DNA from: Paraburkholderia sp. BL21I4N1
GTDB lineage: Bacteria > Pseudomonadota > Gammaproteobacteria > Burkholderiales > Burkholderiaceae
Assembly (NCBI RefSeq): GCF_002973525.1
Contig: NZ_PVEN01000011.1
Coordinates: 207,286 to 271,285, forward strand
DNA: 64,000 bases
Direction of reading: 5' to 3'
Part shown: positions 25,631 through 34,953 of the stretch, piece by piece
Layout of the letters: every line of letters begins with the position of its first letter
Numbering within the stretch: the stretch's first letter is position 1
The notes under the pieces: model-generated
What the model was told of the DNA's origin: nothing
Databases searched by the model: none
What the model saw: the letters and a program-made list of their open reading frames with translations, nothing else
Program-made: the position numbers and the translations under genes

Positions 25631-27625
25631 TTAACTCACGGTGCCTTGGCGCAAGGCTCGTAGGAGGAAGCGGGCCGGGTCGATGTCTTCGGCCAGATCC
25701 CGTTCGATCGGCCATGGCTCGCCTTCCAGCTGCGACGCGATCAGTTCCGCGCCGAGCGCCGCCCAAACCAGCCCGCGGGAACCGTAGGCGAAGGCGCTGT
25801 ATAAGCCGTCCGTGCGCGGCAGGTCGAGCGGCCAGGCGCCACGCAGGCGTTGAGCGTCGCGTGCCGCGAGGGTTTCGTCGGCAAGCTGGCCGATCATCGG
25901 CATGCGGTCGCTGGTGACGCAGCGGAACGCGACGCGACCGGTCAATGTGCCCGACGGCGCGTGCCCGGCTTGAGCGGCTCGTGAGGCTTGCGACGCAGCG
26001 CCCGCGAACGCCGGCAACATCTGCGCGACACGCTCGAGGTTTTCCAGATGGCCGTCCGCGCGCAGCGACGGGTCGGGATCGTCCAGCTCGTAGGTTGCGC
26101 CGGTCAGCGTGACGCCGTCGGCGAGCGTCACCGCGTAACCTTCGCCGATAACCGGCAGCGCCAGTGGCGCGACCGTGCCGGCCGGCAGCAAGGTCAATTG
26201 GCCGCGGATGCTGCGCGTCGGCGCATGCCGTAAACCGGCGATGCGTGCGGCATCATGCGCACTGGCGACGATCACTACCGGCGCGCGCGCCACGACCTGC
26301 CCCGAGGTATCGAACACGGCCCATTGACCGCCATCCCGTTCGATTCGCGCGACGTCCACGCCAAAACGGCGTTCGAGCGAGCTGCCTGCCGCGGCGCACT
26401 GCGCGGCACAAAGCGAAGCTGGGTCGATCCAGCCGCCTTGGGGAAAGAACCAGCCGCCACGCGCGAGCGGCATACCGGCGAGTTTTTGCGCCTCTTGCGC
26501 CGACACAGGTGTCACGTACTCGGATGGATAGCCGAACGCGGCGATCGCTTCGCCGATCGAGCGGGCTTCTTCGTCGTTCGCGGCGATTTGCAACAGGCCC
26601 GGCGCGCCGCGTGACGGTCGGTGGCCGAGCCGTTCGAGCGCGGCCCAGCGCCTGAGCGTGTACAGAAAGCCCGCCCGCGTCACGCGGGAGGCCACGCTGT
26701 CGTCGCGCGAAATCATCGGATGGAACACGCCGGCGGGATTTCCCGACGCCTCTTGCGCCACCGACGCATGCCGCTCCAGCGACGTCACGCGCCAGCCGCG
26801 CGTCGCGAGCCGCTCGATCACGGCGCAGCCCGCAAGCCCCGCGCCGATCACGACCGCGTGCCGCTCGTCTATCGCGAGCGGTGCGGGCGGTTCATAACGC
26901 CGCACGCGCCAGCGCGGCGCGAAATGGCCGACCAGCATGGCCCGTTTCCAGCCGAAGCCATCCACCTTGCGATACTCGAAGCCGCATTGCGTCAACGCGC
27001 GTTTGATGTCGCCGGCGCTGCTGTAAGTGGCGAAGGTCGCGCCCTCGCCTGCCAGGCGCGCGAGAGACTTGAAAATCGCAGGGGTCCAGAGTTCGGGGTT
27101 TTTGGCCGGCGCGAAACCGTCAAGATAGAACGCGTCGGCGCGTAGTCTCAACGCCGGCAAGCTCTCGAGCGCATCGCCGAACACCAGCGTGAGCACGACG
27201 CGGCCGTCGTCGAATTCGAGACGGTGCGTGCCGGGAACTAGCATCGGCCAGGCGTCGGCGAGCGTTTCAGCCATCGCGGAGATGGTCGGGTCGGAGAGGG
27301 TCTTCGCGTAGACGCTGCGCAGATCGTCCAGAACGAACGGATGCTTCTCGGTCGACACGAAATGCAGCCGCTCGCAGCGCGCCGGATCGGCGCGCCACGC
27401 GGCCCATGTCATCAGAAAGTTGATGCCCATGCCGAAGCCGGTTTCGAGCACGGTGAAAACGCGGCGCTTTTGCCAGCGTTCCGGCAACGCATTGCCACGC
27501 AGAAAAACGTATTGGGATTGCTCAAGACCGCCGACGACGCTGTGATAAATGTCGTTGTAGAGCGGTGAATAAAGCGAACCGTTGTCGCGAAAAGCGACGA
27601 CGGCGGGGATCAGCGGATCGGTCAT
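25631..27625 (-). CDS. mnmC: Bifunctional tRNA mnm5s2U34 biosynthesis enzyme MnmC
   Basis: 664 residues, two enzymes in one chain. The N-terminal about 245 residues are the SAM-dependent methyltransferase (MnmC2), with VLETGFGMGINFLMTWAAW as the SAM site and FYLDGFAPAKNPELW. The C-terminal part is the FAD-dependent oxidase (MnmC1), opening HAVVIGAGLAGCAVIERLA and ending with FAYGSRGLVWAALGAELIA. Together they convert cmnm5 to mnm5 at the wobble uridine of certain tRNAs. Full length. Its 3' end abuts the DnaA-box cluster. Confidence 0.96.
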   Translation of the reverse strand: MTDPLIPAVVAFRDNGSLYSPLYNDIYHSVVGGLEQSQYVFLRGNALPERWQKRRVFTVLETGFGMGINFLMTWAAWRADPARCERLHFVSTEKHPFVLDDLRSVYAKTLSDPTISAMAETLADAWPMLVPGTHRLEFDDGRVVLTLVFGDALESLPALRLRADAFYLDGFAPAKNPELWTPAIFKSLARLAGEGATFATYSSAGDIKRALTQCGFEYRKVDGFGWKRAMLVGHFAPRWRVRRYEPPAPLAIDERHAVVIGAGLAGCAVIERLATRGWRVTSLERHASVAQEASGNPAGVFHPMISRDDSVASRVTRAGFLYTLRRWAALERLGHRPSRGAPGLLQIAANDEEARSIGEAIAAFGYPSEYVTPVSAQEAQKLAGMPLARGGWFFPQGGWIDPASLCAAQCAAAGSSLERRFGVDVARIERDGGQWAVFDTSGQVVARAPVVIVASAHDAARIAGLRHAPTRSIRGQLTLLPAGTVAPLALPVIGEGYAVTLADGVTLTGATYELDDPDPSLRADGHLENLERVAQMLPAFAGAASQASRAAQAGHAPSGTLTGRVAFRCVTSDRMPMIGQLADETLAARDAQRLRGAWPLDLPRTDGLYSAFAYGSRGLVWAALGAELIASQLEGEPWPIERDLAEDIDPARFLLRALRQGTVS

Positions 27626-28038
27626 GCGGGACGGAATTGGACGCTCGCAAGAGCGGGTCGAACGTTACCGTCCGCGCGCGCCGCTCGCCGGACGGCGAAA
27701 AGGACGCGCCGAACGTTGGCAAAAACCAACGCGAGGCCCCGCCCATACTGGGTTTCAGCCATCCGCGTGAGGCGCGGACGGCAAAAATTGCGGTTTCCTT
27801 GCGATATCGGCCCCGGAACCGCGTAAATCTTCGAAACCCTTATCCTGATTGGGTTTGCGCTGCGCTATCATAGCAAGCGCCGCGAAGGGAGCGGCAGCAC
27901 GGCCGCCGGGCAGTCATCTGCCGGGTGCTCAGGTCCGGAGGGGATCCGGAGCCGCAGCTGCTCGACGGCGCGGCCCGCGCACGTATAATCGGCGCGTTCG
28001 CGCTGTTCGTGTCAACCTAAACTCAGAAAGGAACCTTA
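27626..28038. other. hupB upstream region with promoter and GC-rich structured stretch
   Basis: 413 bp between divergent mnmC and hupB. A TATAAT hexamer at 27986-27991 is the likely hupB -10. Upstream, 27895-27970 is GC-rich with two stable hairpins, GGCAG-TCAT-CTGCC (27908-27921) and TCCGGA-GGGGA-TCCGGA (27934-27950). No gene seen. It could be a leader or regulatory structure; I considered SRP RNA and rejected it. Confidence 0.45.
27986..27991 (+). promoter_or_regulatory. hupB -10 element
   Basis: A consensus TATAAT about 48 bp before the hupB ATG; the 17-bp-spaced -35 (CTCGAC) is poor. Confidence 0.55.
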
Positions 28039-28317
28039 ATGAACAAACAGGAACTGATCGACGCCGTCGCAGGACAGACGGGCGCCAGCAAGGCTCAAAC
28101 CGGTGAAACGCTGGACACGTTGCTTGAAGTCATCAAGAAGTCTGTGTCGAAGGGCGACGCGGTCCAGTTGATCGGCTTCGGTAGCTTCGGTTCGGGCAAG
28201 CGCGCAGCACGTACGGGTCGTAATCCCAAGACCGGCGAAACTATCAAGATCCCGGCCGCCAAGACCGTCAAGTTCACGGCTGGTAAGGCGTTCAAGGACG
28301 CAGTCAACAAGCGCTAA
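28039..28317 (+). CDS. hupB: DNA-binding protein HU
   Basis: 92-residue HU/IHF-fold nucleoid protein. MNKQELIDAVAGQTGASKAQT forms the helical dimerisation part. The beta-arm carries GFGSFGSGKRAARTGRNPKTGETIKIPAAKTVKFTAGKAFKDAVN, including the RNPKTGE/Pro turn that kinks DNA. A GAAAGGAACC site precedes the ATG and a strong terminator follows. HU helps DnaA open the origin in other bacteria, so its place about 2.4 kb from the candidate origin is suggestive. Confidence 0.97.
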   Translation: MNKQELIDAVAGQTGASKAQTGETLDTLLEVIKKSVSKGDAVQLIGFGSFGSGKRAARTGRNPKTGETIKIPAAKTVKFTAGKAFKDAVNKR

Positions 28318-28341
28318 GCAGATTACTGCCCGGCAGTTGAC

Positions 28342-28365
28342 ACCCGCCAACGGCGGGTTTTTTTT
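28342..28365 (+). terminator. Intrinsic terminator of hupB
   Basis: 7-bp stem ACCCGCC/GGCGGGT, AAC loop, followed by T8, 24 bp after the stop. Confidence 0.95.
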
Positions 28366-28384
28366 CGTCTGCTGGTTTTGCAGC

Positions 28385-28419
28385 GGTTGAACGGCGACGA
28401 CGCGTGTCGCCATTCAACC
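28385..28419. repeat. Hairpin between convergent hupB and cobW-like gene
   Basis: GGTTGAA/TTCAACC and GGCGAC/GTCGCC arms with one mismatch and a 7-nt loop. No T-run on either side; it may serve as a 3' stabiliser or part of the - strand gene's terminator. Confidence 0.6.
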
Positions 28420-28444
28420 TCCAGGTGCGGGCAATCAGGCGCGA

Positions 28445-29770
28445 CTAGTCGTGGCGGTGGATGATTTCGCCGTGGCCGTCGTGATCGTGGTCATGCCCGT
28501 GATGGTCATGATGATCGTGATCGTGGTCATGATCGTCTTCATCGAAGTCCCATGCCGGGAACGGGTCCGTGAATTGTTGCCACGCTTGCGGCCCCGACGC
28601 GTATTCGTCGTCGGTCAGCAGGCAGGCGTCGAACTTCGCTTTCCACACAGCCGGTTCGATACCGACGCCGATCATCACCAGTTCCTGGCGACGGTCGCCA
28701 ATGCTGAGATCGTCCGGATCGCCGTGCCAGTCGGCGGCAATTTCCGCGGCCAGTTCGTCGTCGCCGTCCGGCCATTCGCTACGATCCTGAGCCGCCCACC
28801 ACATGCCTGCCGGACCATGCCGGCAAGCGCCGCCGGCCTGCGACAGCGAGCCGGCGATATCGTTACGCGTCGCCAGCCAGAAGAAGCCTTTGCTGCGCAG
28901 AACGCCCTTCCACTCCTGATGCAGCAGTGCCCACAGACGCTCCGGATGAAACGGCCGGCGGGCCCGGTAAATGAAATTGCCGATGCCGAATTCGTCCGCC
29001 TCGCCGTGATGTGCGTGACCGTGTTCGTGGTCGTGATTCAGTGACGCCAGCCAACCCGGCGCGCTCGACGCTTCGTCGAAATCGAAGCGCCCCGTGTTCA
29101 GCACTCGCGGGAGCGGCACTTCGCCGAAACGGCTGACCACTTGCACCGCGCGCGGATTGATGCGGGCGAGGATGCGTTGCAAACGCGTGAGCTCGTCGGC
29201 GCTGACGAGGTCGGCCTTGTTCACCACCAGTACGTCGCAGAACTCGATCTGCTCGATCAGCAACTCGACCAGCGTGCGATCGTCTTCTTCGGTCGCGGCA
29301 ATGCCGCGCTCGGCGAGCGCGTCGGCGGAGCCGTAGTCGCGCAGGAAGTTGAACGCATCGACCACGGTCACCATCGTGTCGAGTCGCGCGACGTCGGAGA
29401 GCGACGCGCCGTCGTCGTCGACGAAGGTGAAAGTCTCGGCGATCGGCATGGGTTCGGCGACGCCGGTCGATTCGATCAGAATCGCGTCGAAACGCTGTTC
29501 GCCGGCTAGGCGCTTGATCTCCTTCAGCAGGTCGTCGCGCAGCGTGCAACAGATGCAGCCGTTCGACAGTTCGACCAGTTGCTCTTCGACATGCGAGAGC
29601 GCGGCGGCGTCGCGCACGAGGGTGGCGTCGATATTGACGGCGGCCAGATCGTTGACGATCACGGCGACGCGCAAACCGGCGCGATTCGCGAGGATGTGAT
29701 TCAGGAGCGTGGTCTTGCCGGCGCCCAGAAAACCGGAGAGCACGGTGACGGGCAATAGCGGCTGGTTCAT
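28445..29770 (-). CDS. CobW/COG0523-type G3E GTPase, putative zinc metallochaperone
   Basis: 441 residues. Walker A GFLGAGKT is at residues 13-20, the metal-binding CICC of the GCICC motif at 72-75, switch region IESTGVAEPMPIAETF, and base-specific NKADLVS. A CobW C-terminal domain follows. The last 35 residues are extremely His/Asp-rich (repeated HD, HDHDH and HHGHDHDH), and an internal HDHEHGHAHHGEAD segment lies near residue 250. This fits zinc binding and delivery. The frame is open upstream of the chosen ATG, but the family starts at VTVLSGFLGAGKTT. A near-palindrome lies about 210 bp upstream. Confidence 0.9.
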   Translation of the reverse strand: MNQPLLPVTVLSGFLGAGKTTLLNHILANRAGLRVAVIVNDLAAVNIDATLVRDAAALSHVEEQLVELSNGCICCTLRDDLLKEIKRLAGEQRFDAILIESTGVAEPMPIAETFTFVDDDGASLSDVARLDTMVTVVDAFNFLRDYGSADALAERGIAATEEDDRTLVELLIEQIEFCDVLVVNKADLVSADELTRLQRILARINPRAVQVVSRFGEVPLPRVLNTGRFDFDEASSAPGWLASLNHDHEHGHAHHGEADEFGIGNFIYRARRPFHPERLWALLHQEWKGVLRSKGFFWLATRNDIAGSLSQAGGACRHGPAGMWWAAQDRSEWPDGDDELAAEIAADWHGDPDDLSIGDRRQELVMIGVGIEPAVWKAKFDACLLTDDEYASGPQAWQQFTDPFPAWDFDEDDHDHDHDHHDHHGHDHDHDGHGEIIHRHD

Positions 29771-29977
29771 CGCAGTACGGGAAACAAAGAGATTGGAAGG
29801 CGTGCCGGGCGTGGTTCGCATGACCGCGCGACCGCGATAGCGGTCGCATCGCGACGGCAGCACGAAGCCGCATTGTGCATCAAAACGGACGACGGCCTCG
29901 TGGCGAGCCGGATTGGCGCGCGGCTGAAATGACGCAGAAGCTGAAGTTGAAGCGTATGACCGAACGGCCACACGAAA

Positions 29978-30002
29978 GATCGCCTATATAAGAATAGCGA
30001 TC
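29978..30002. promoter_or_regulatory. Near-palindrome upstream of the CobW gene
   Basis: GATCGC at 29978-29983 and GCGATC at 29997-30002, extended by TAT/ATA with one bulged base, around an AT-rich centre. A possible operator for the metallochaperone gene; it does not match the Zur consensus well. Confidence 0.35.
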
Positions 30003-30029
30003 CAATACGGATAAGACGGACTCACGCGC

Positions 30030-30476
30030 CTAGCGTGCGGCCGGCATCAGATTCCACTTCCGCAGGATCGCGGCGATCTGCATCGCATACTTATCTCGCA
30101 GAGCCGGCGTTTCCGAGTGGTACGCGCCGATTGCTTGCCAGGTATTGCCGTACTTGTTCATCTGACGGCGCAGATGCCACGCCGCGATGTAGACGTTCTT
30201 GCACGGCTCCATCAGCGTGCCTTGCGAGATGCCGTATTGCGCAAGTACCGGCAGATGAATCGAATTGATCTGCATAACGCCGTAGTCGGTCGAGCCGTTG
30301 GCGTTCTTATGCTGGGCATCCGGCCGATTGTGCGACTCCTGCCAGGCAATGGCGCGCAGAATCAATGGATTGACCTTCTGATATTTCGCCGCTTCGTCGA
30401 AACAATCGGCGCGCGCCTGCCCTGCTGCGACCAGCACGGCAAGTCCGGTGACGACAGTGACGAAGGCTCGTTTCAT
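30030..30476 (-). CDS. Small lytic transglycosylase (SLT/IagB-VirB1-like)
   Basis: 148 residues. The signal peptide is about 1-23 (cleavage near ARA|DCF). The SLT domain has catalytic Glu47 in IAWQESHNRP, then YGVMQINSIHLPVL and AYHSETP. The size matches specialised transglycosylases that open peptidoglycan for secretion systems or pili. It is immediately upstream of, but divergent from, the gsp locus, so a role in letting the type II machine cross the wall is plausible but unproven. Confidence 0.9.
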   Translation of the reverse strand: MKRAFVTVVTGLAVLVAAGQARADCFDEAAKYQKVNPLILRAIAWQESHNRPDAQHKNANGSTDYGVMQINSIHLPVLAQYGISQGTLMEPCKNVYIAAWHLRRQMNKYGNTWQAIGAYHSETPALRDKYAMQIAAILRKWNLMPAAR

Positions 30477-30975
30477 CGGTCAAGATGCCTAATTAAAGCG
30501 CAAGGGTAAGGTTTGGTAAGGCGTTTCGTCGGCCATACTTCAGCCGCTTGCAGCCGTCGAGCCGCGCTGGCCGGGTGTTTGTCCGGCATCGGGGAAAACC
30601 CGCGTCGGCAAGCCGCAACCGCTGACCCGAACGGCTCGTATCATACCGGCAGGCAGACTCGCGTCAAGTTAGCCAACAGACATAAGCATGTGAAAACAAG
30701 GCGCTGCGTCATTCGCGCCCAATCTTGACATGAGCTTTCATTTGATTGACGGCAGCGAATGGGCTTTAGAGTATTCGCACGGCGCCGTTCGTTTTGTGAC
30801 AAATCCGACATGAAAAACTGTTACTGTTCATTTTTTTCGGACATAGGGTGGCCGGCAAAGCGGACGAAGTCTGTTCGTGAGGCGGCCCGGCAGACCGATA
30901 GGGCGGCGGCCTGTTCCCATGTCCGCACGGCGTGACCGTCGGCAGTTTTGGCTGCCGGCATCGAAACCACATTCC
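30477..30975. other. Region between transglycosylase gene and gspD
   Basis: 499 bp of divergent promoter region. A plausible promoter for the gsp operon is TTGACG at 30746-30751, a 17-bp spacer and GAGTAT at 30769-30774. A GCCGG/CCGGC hairpin lies near 30568-30585. No gene is supported; the upstream extension of the gspD frame to 30877 lacks signal-peptide character. Confidence 0.45.
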
Positions 30976-33402
30976 ATGAGAATAAATCGTATGGCATTGC
31001 GTCGCGTCGCAACGGCGCTGCTGGTGGCTGGCTTGATCACCGCGCAGACAGCACAGGCACAGGTGACACTGAACTTCGTGAACGCAGACATCGACCAGGT
31101 GGCCAAGGCGATTGGTGCGGCCACCGGTAAAACGATCATCGTCGACCCGCGTGTGAAGGGGCAGTTGAACCTGGTGTCGGAAAACGCAGTGCCTGAAGAT
31201 CAGGCACTGAAGACCTTGCAATCCGCCTTGCGCATGCAGGGCTTCGCCCTGGTCCAGGACCATGGCGTACTGAAGGTCGTACCGGAGGCCGACGCCAAGC
31301 TGCAAGGCGTGCCGACCTACGTCGGCAATACGCCGGTCGCGCGTGGCGATCAGGTGGTCACGCAGGTGTTCGTGCTGAAGAACGAATCGGCCAACAATCT
31401 GCTGCCGGTGCTGCGTCCGCTGATCTCGCCGAATAACACCGTGGCCGCTTATCCGGCCAACAACACGATCGTCGTCACCGACTACGCCGACAACGTACGC
31501 CGCATCGCGCAGATCATCGCGGGGGTGGACACGGCGGCGGGCCAGTCGGTGTCGGTCGTGCCGCTCAAGAACGCGAACGCGATCGACATCGCGCAGCAAT
31601 TGACCAAGATGCTCGACCCGGGCGCGATCGGCAGCACCGACGCCACGCTGAAGGTACAGATCACCGCCGACCCGCGCACCAACTCGCTGCTGATCCGCGC
31701 GTCGAACGGCGCGCGTCTCGCGGCGGCGAAGACGCTGGCGAAAGAGCTCGACGCGCCGACCTCGATGCCCGGCAACATCCACGTCGTGCCATTGCGCAAT
31801 GCGGACGCGACCAAGCTCGCCAAGACGCTGCGCGGCATGCTCGGTAAAGGCGACACGGGCTCGTCGGCCAGTTCGAACGACGCCAACTCGTTCAACCAGA
31901 ACGGCAGTGGCGGCGGTGGCGGAGGCTTCGGCAACAACTCGACGGGCAACTCCGGTACGCCGCCGTTGCCCTCGGGCGGACTCGGCGGCGGTGGCTCGCT
32001 GGGGTCGTCGTCGTTAGGCGGCGGTTCGGGTGGTGGCGGCTACGGTTCGAACGGCGGCGCCGGCTCGGCCGGCCTGCTCGGCGGCGACAAGGACAAAGGC
32101 GACGACAACCAGCCCGGCGGCATGATTCAGGCGGATGCCGCATCGAACTCGCTGATCATCACGGCGGCCGAACCGGTGTACCGCAACCTGCGAGCGGTAA
32201 TCGACCAGCTCGATGCGCGTCGCGCGCAGGTCTATATCGAGGCGCTGATCGTCGAACTGAACTCGAACACGAACGCCAACCTCGGTATTCAGTGGCAGGT
32301 CGCGAACAGTTCGATCTATGCGGGCACCAACCTGACCACGGGCGGCACCGGTAACAGCATCGTCAATCTGACGGGCGCGGCCGCGTTGGCCGCGGCGACC
32401 GGCGGTGCCGGCGCCGCCGGGCTCGCCAGCGCGCTCGGAAACAGCAATACGGGGCTGCAGCAAGGGCTTAACGTGGGCTGGATTCGCAACATTTTCGGGG
32501 TGCAGGGCCTGGGCGCCCTCCTCCAGGCGTTGTCGCAAACCGCCGACGCAAACGTGTTGTCCACGCCTAACCTGATTACGCTCGACAACGAAGAAGCGAA
32601 GATCGTCGTCGGGACGAATGTGCCGATCCAGACGGGTTCCTATTCGAATCTGACGAGTTCGACCGCGAGCTCGGCGTTCAATACCTACGACCGCGTCGAC
32701 GTCGGCCTGACGCTGCACGTCAAGCCGCAGATCACCGAAGGCGGCATTCTCAAGCTGCAGCTCTATACCGAAGATTCCGCGATCGTGAACGGCACGACCA
32801 ATGTCACGACCAACCCGTCCGGCCCGGAATTCACCAAGCGTTCGATCCAGTCGACGGTGCTCGCCGATAACGGCGAGATCATCGTGCTGGGCGGCTTGAT
32901 GCAGGACAACTACCAGGTCAGCAACAGCAAGGTGCCGCTGCTGGGCGACATTCCGTGGATCGGCCAGTTGTTCCGTTCGGAACAGAAGACGCGTAACAAG
33001 ACCAACCTGATGGTGTTCCTGCGTCCGGTGATCATCAACGACAACGCCACGGCGCAGGCCGTGACGTCGAACCGTTACGACTACATCCAGGGCGTGCAGG
33101 GTGCGTACAAGCAGGACAACCGCGTGATCAAGGACAACGACGATCCGGTGATGCCGCCGATGCCGATCGGTCCGAGTCAGGGCGGTTCCGCGCTGAACCT
33201 GTTCGATCTCGACCAGATGCGTCGCCAGCAGATGACGCGTCCGCCGCTCAATTTGCCGCCGCCGGCCAACGGTGGCGCGGTGCAAACCAACCCGGTGCCG
33301 AGCAATAGCGGCGCGGTGCAGACCAACCCGGTGCCGTCGAACAACGGCGCGGTGCAAAGCAGCCCGACGCCGTCAACGGCAGCGCCTGGAGTGCAGCCGT
33401 GA
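30976..33402 (+). CDS. gspD: Type II secretion secretin GspD
   Basis: 808-residue outer-membrane secretin. The signal peptide (MRINRMALRRVATALLVAGL, cleavage near AQA|QV) is followed by N0-N3 periplasmic domains. The secretin core has VPIQTGSY, VGLTLHVKPQI, and VPLLGDIPWIGQLFRSE. Two low-complexity parts stand out: a long Gly/Ser-rich insert between N domains (about residues 310-372) and a C-terminal tail of three near-identical 11-residue units (GAVQTNPVPSN type). The start could also be the Met five codons later. It is translationally coupled to gspE by a 4-bp overlap. Confidence 0.95.
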   Translation: MRINRMALRRVATALLVAGLITAQTAQAQVTLNFVNADIDQVAKAIGAATGKTIIVDPRVKGQLNLVSENAVPEDQALKTLQSALRMQGFALVQDHGVLKVVPEADAKLQGVPTYVGNTPVARGDQVVTQVFVLKNESANNLLPVLRPLISPNNTVAAYPANNTIVVTDYADNVRRIAQIIAGVDTAAGQSVSVVPLKNANAIDIAQQLTKMLDPGAIGSTDATLKVQITADPRTNSLLIRASNGARLAAAKTLAKELDAPTSMPGNIHVVPLRNADATKLAKTLRGMLGKGDTGSSASSNDANSFNQNGSGGGGGGFGNNSTGNSGTPPLPSGGLGGGGSLGSSSLGGGSGGGGYGSNGGAGSAGLLGGDKDKGDDNQPGGMIQADAASNSLIITAAEPVYRNLRAVIDQLDARRAQVYIEALIVELNSNTNANLGIQWQVANSSIYAGTNLTTGGTGNSIVNLTGAAALAAATGGAGAAGLASALGNSNTGLQQGLNVGWIRNIFGVQGLGALLQALSQTADANVLSTPNLITLDNEEAKIVVGTNVPIQTGSYSNLTSSTASSAFNTYDRVDVGLTLHVKPQITEGGILKLQLYTEDSAIVNGTTNVTTNPSGPEFTKRSIQSTVLADNGEIIVLGGLMQDNYQVSNSKVPLLGDIPWIGQLFRSEQKTRNKTNLMVFLRPVIINDNATAQAVTSNRYDYIQGVQGAYKQDNRVIKDNDDPVMPPMPIGPSQGGSALNLFDLDQMRRQQMTRPPLNLPPPANGGAVQTNPVPSNSGAVQTNPVPSNNGAVQSSPTPSTAAPGVQP

Positions 33403-34949
33403 GCACGCCGTCCACGCCGCCGTCAGCGTCGCGTGCTGCTGCGTCGGCTCAAGCGTCGGCGATGCCAACCGGCGCCGCCGTGGAACACGCCGAACGTAGC
33501 GCGCCCTCGCCGCTCGCCGCGCGTCTCGTGCCGTACGGCTTCGCGCGTAGCGGACAGATTCTGGTTGCGCATCAGCATCCCGACAGCCTCGAAGTCTGGA
33601 TCAGCGAACGTACCAGCGAAGCCGCGCTCGCCGAAGTGACACGTAACTTCGGCGCGGTATCGGTCGTGCGTTTGTCGGCCGACGAGCTCGCGCAGGCGAT
33701 CAACCAGGCGTATGCGCGCCAGGACGGCAGCGCGGCGCAAGTGGTGGGTGAAGTGGAAGGCGAAGTCGATCTGTCGCGCCTGATGCAGGACATTCCCGAG
33801 GTCGAGGATCTGCTCGAATCGGAAGACGACGCGCCTATCATCCGCATGATCAACGCGCTGCTCACGCAAGCGGCGCGCGAACAGGCGTCGGATATTCACA
33901 TCGAGCCGTTCGAGACTTCGTCGGTCGTGCGTTTTCGGGTGGACGGCACGCTGCGCGACGTCGTGCGGCCGAAGAAAGCATTGCACGGCGCGCTGATCTC
34001 GCGGATCAAGATCATGGCGCAACTCGACATCGCCGAAAAGCGTCTGCCGCAAGATGGCCGGATCACGCTGCGTGTGGGCGGACGTCCGGTCGACGTGCGG
34101 GTGTCGACCTTGCCGACGGGGCACGGCGAACGCGCGGTGCTGCGTCTGCTGGAAAAAGATGCGTCGCGCCTGAACCTCGAAGCGCTCGGCATGGGGCGCG
34201 ACACGCTGGTCAAATTCGACAAGCTGATCGGCAAGCCGCACGGCATCGTGCTGGTGACCGGCCCGACCGGTTCGGGTAAGACGACCACGCTGTATGCGGC
34301 GATGTCCCGGCTCGAAACGGCGACCACCAACATCATGACGGTCGAAGACCCGATCGAATACGACCTGTCCGGCATCGGCCAGACGCAGGTCAACGAACGG
34401 ATCGGTATGACCTTTGCACGGGCGTTGCGCTCGATTCTGCGGCAGGATCCGGACGTCATCATGATCGGTGAAATCCGCGATCTCGAAACCGCGCAGATCG
34501 CGGTGCAGGCCTCGCTGACGGGCCACCTGGTGCTCGCGACCTTGCACACGAACGACGCGGCGTCGGCGGTCACGCGGTTGACCGACATGGGCGTGGAACC
34601 GTACCTGCTGGCGTCGTCGCTGCTCGGCGTGCTGGCGCAGCGGCTGGTGCGGCGCCTGTGTCCGGTGTGCCGCGAAGAGCGCACAGAAGAAGACGGCAGC
34701 GTGCGCTGGCATCCGGTGGGTTGCGACAAGTGCGGGCAGTCCGGTTATGCGGGACGGCGCGGCGTGTACGAACTGCTGCTGATCGACGACGATATCCGCT
34801 CGCTGGTTCACCGCAACGCCGCCGATTCGGAAATTCTCACGGCAGGCCGCGCGCAAGGTATGCGCACGCTGCGCGAGGACGCGGACCGTTGGCTCGAATC
34901 GGGGCTGACATCACTCGAAGAAGTGATCCGCGTAACGGGCGGAGCGTAA
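33399..34949 (+). CDS. gspE: Type II secretion ATPase GspE
   Basis: 516-residue cytoplasmic hexameric ATPase driving pseudopilus assembly. Walker A GPTGSGKTTT is near residue 285, with Asp box EDPIEYDLSGIGQTQVN, Walker B DPDVIMIGEIRD and His box TGHLVLATLHTND. The tetracysteine zinc motif (CPVC and CDKC, about residues 422-448) typical of GspE is present. Residues 1-40 are Ala/Ser-rich. The start codon is GTG, overlapping the gspD stop (GTGA). gspF follows after 4 bp. Confidence 0.97.
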   Translation: MSTPSTPPSASRAAASAQASAMPTGAAVEHAERSAPSPLAARLVPYGFARSGQILVAHQHPDSLEVWISERTSEAALAEVTRNFGAVSVVRLSADELAQAINQAYARQDGSAAQVVGEVEGEVDLSRLMQDIPEVEDLLESEDDAPIIRMINALLTQAAREQASDIHIEPFETSSVVRFRVDGTLRDVVRPKKALHGALISRIKIMAQLDIAEKRLPQDGRITLRVGGRPVDVRVSTLPTGHGERAVLRLLEKDASRLNLEALGMGRDTLVKFDKLIGKPHGIVLVTGPTGSGKTTTLYAAMSRLETATTNIMTVEDPIEYDLSGIGQTQVNERIGMTFARALRSILRQDPDVIMIGEIRDLETAQIAVQASLTGHLVLATLHTNDAASAVTRLTDMGVEPYLLASSLLGVLAQRLVRRLCPVCREERTEEDGSVRWHPVGCDKCGQSGYAGRRGVYELLLIDDDIRSLVHRNAADSEILTAGRAQGMRTLREDADRWLESGLTSLEEVIRVTGGA

Positions 34950-34953
34950 GCGC

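Noticed and set aside
27901..27960. Possible SRP (4.5S) RNA upstream of hupB because of CAGGTCCGGA
   Set aside because: The conserved GGAAGG-AGCAGCC half of the SRP tip is missing; the segment instead folds as a simple TCCGGA/TCCGGA hairpin.
30877..30975. N-terminal extension of GspD by 33 codons
   Set aside because: The extension is Arg/Pro-rich and would bury the clear signal peptide that starts at 30976.
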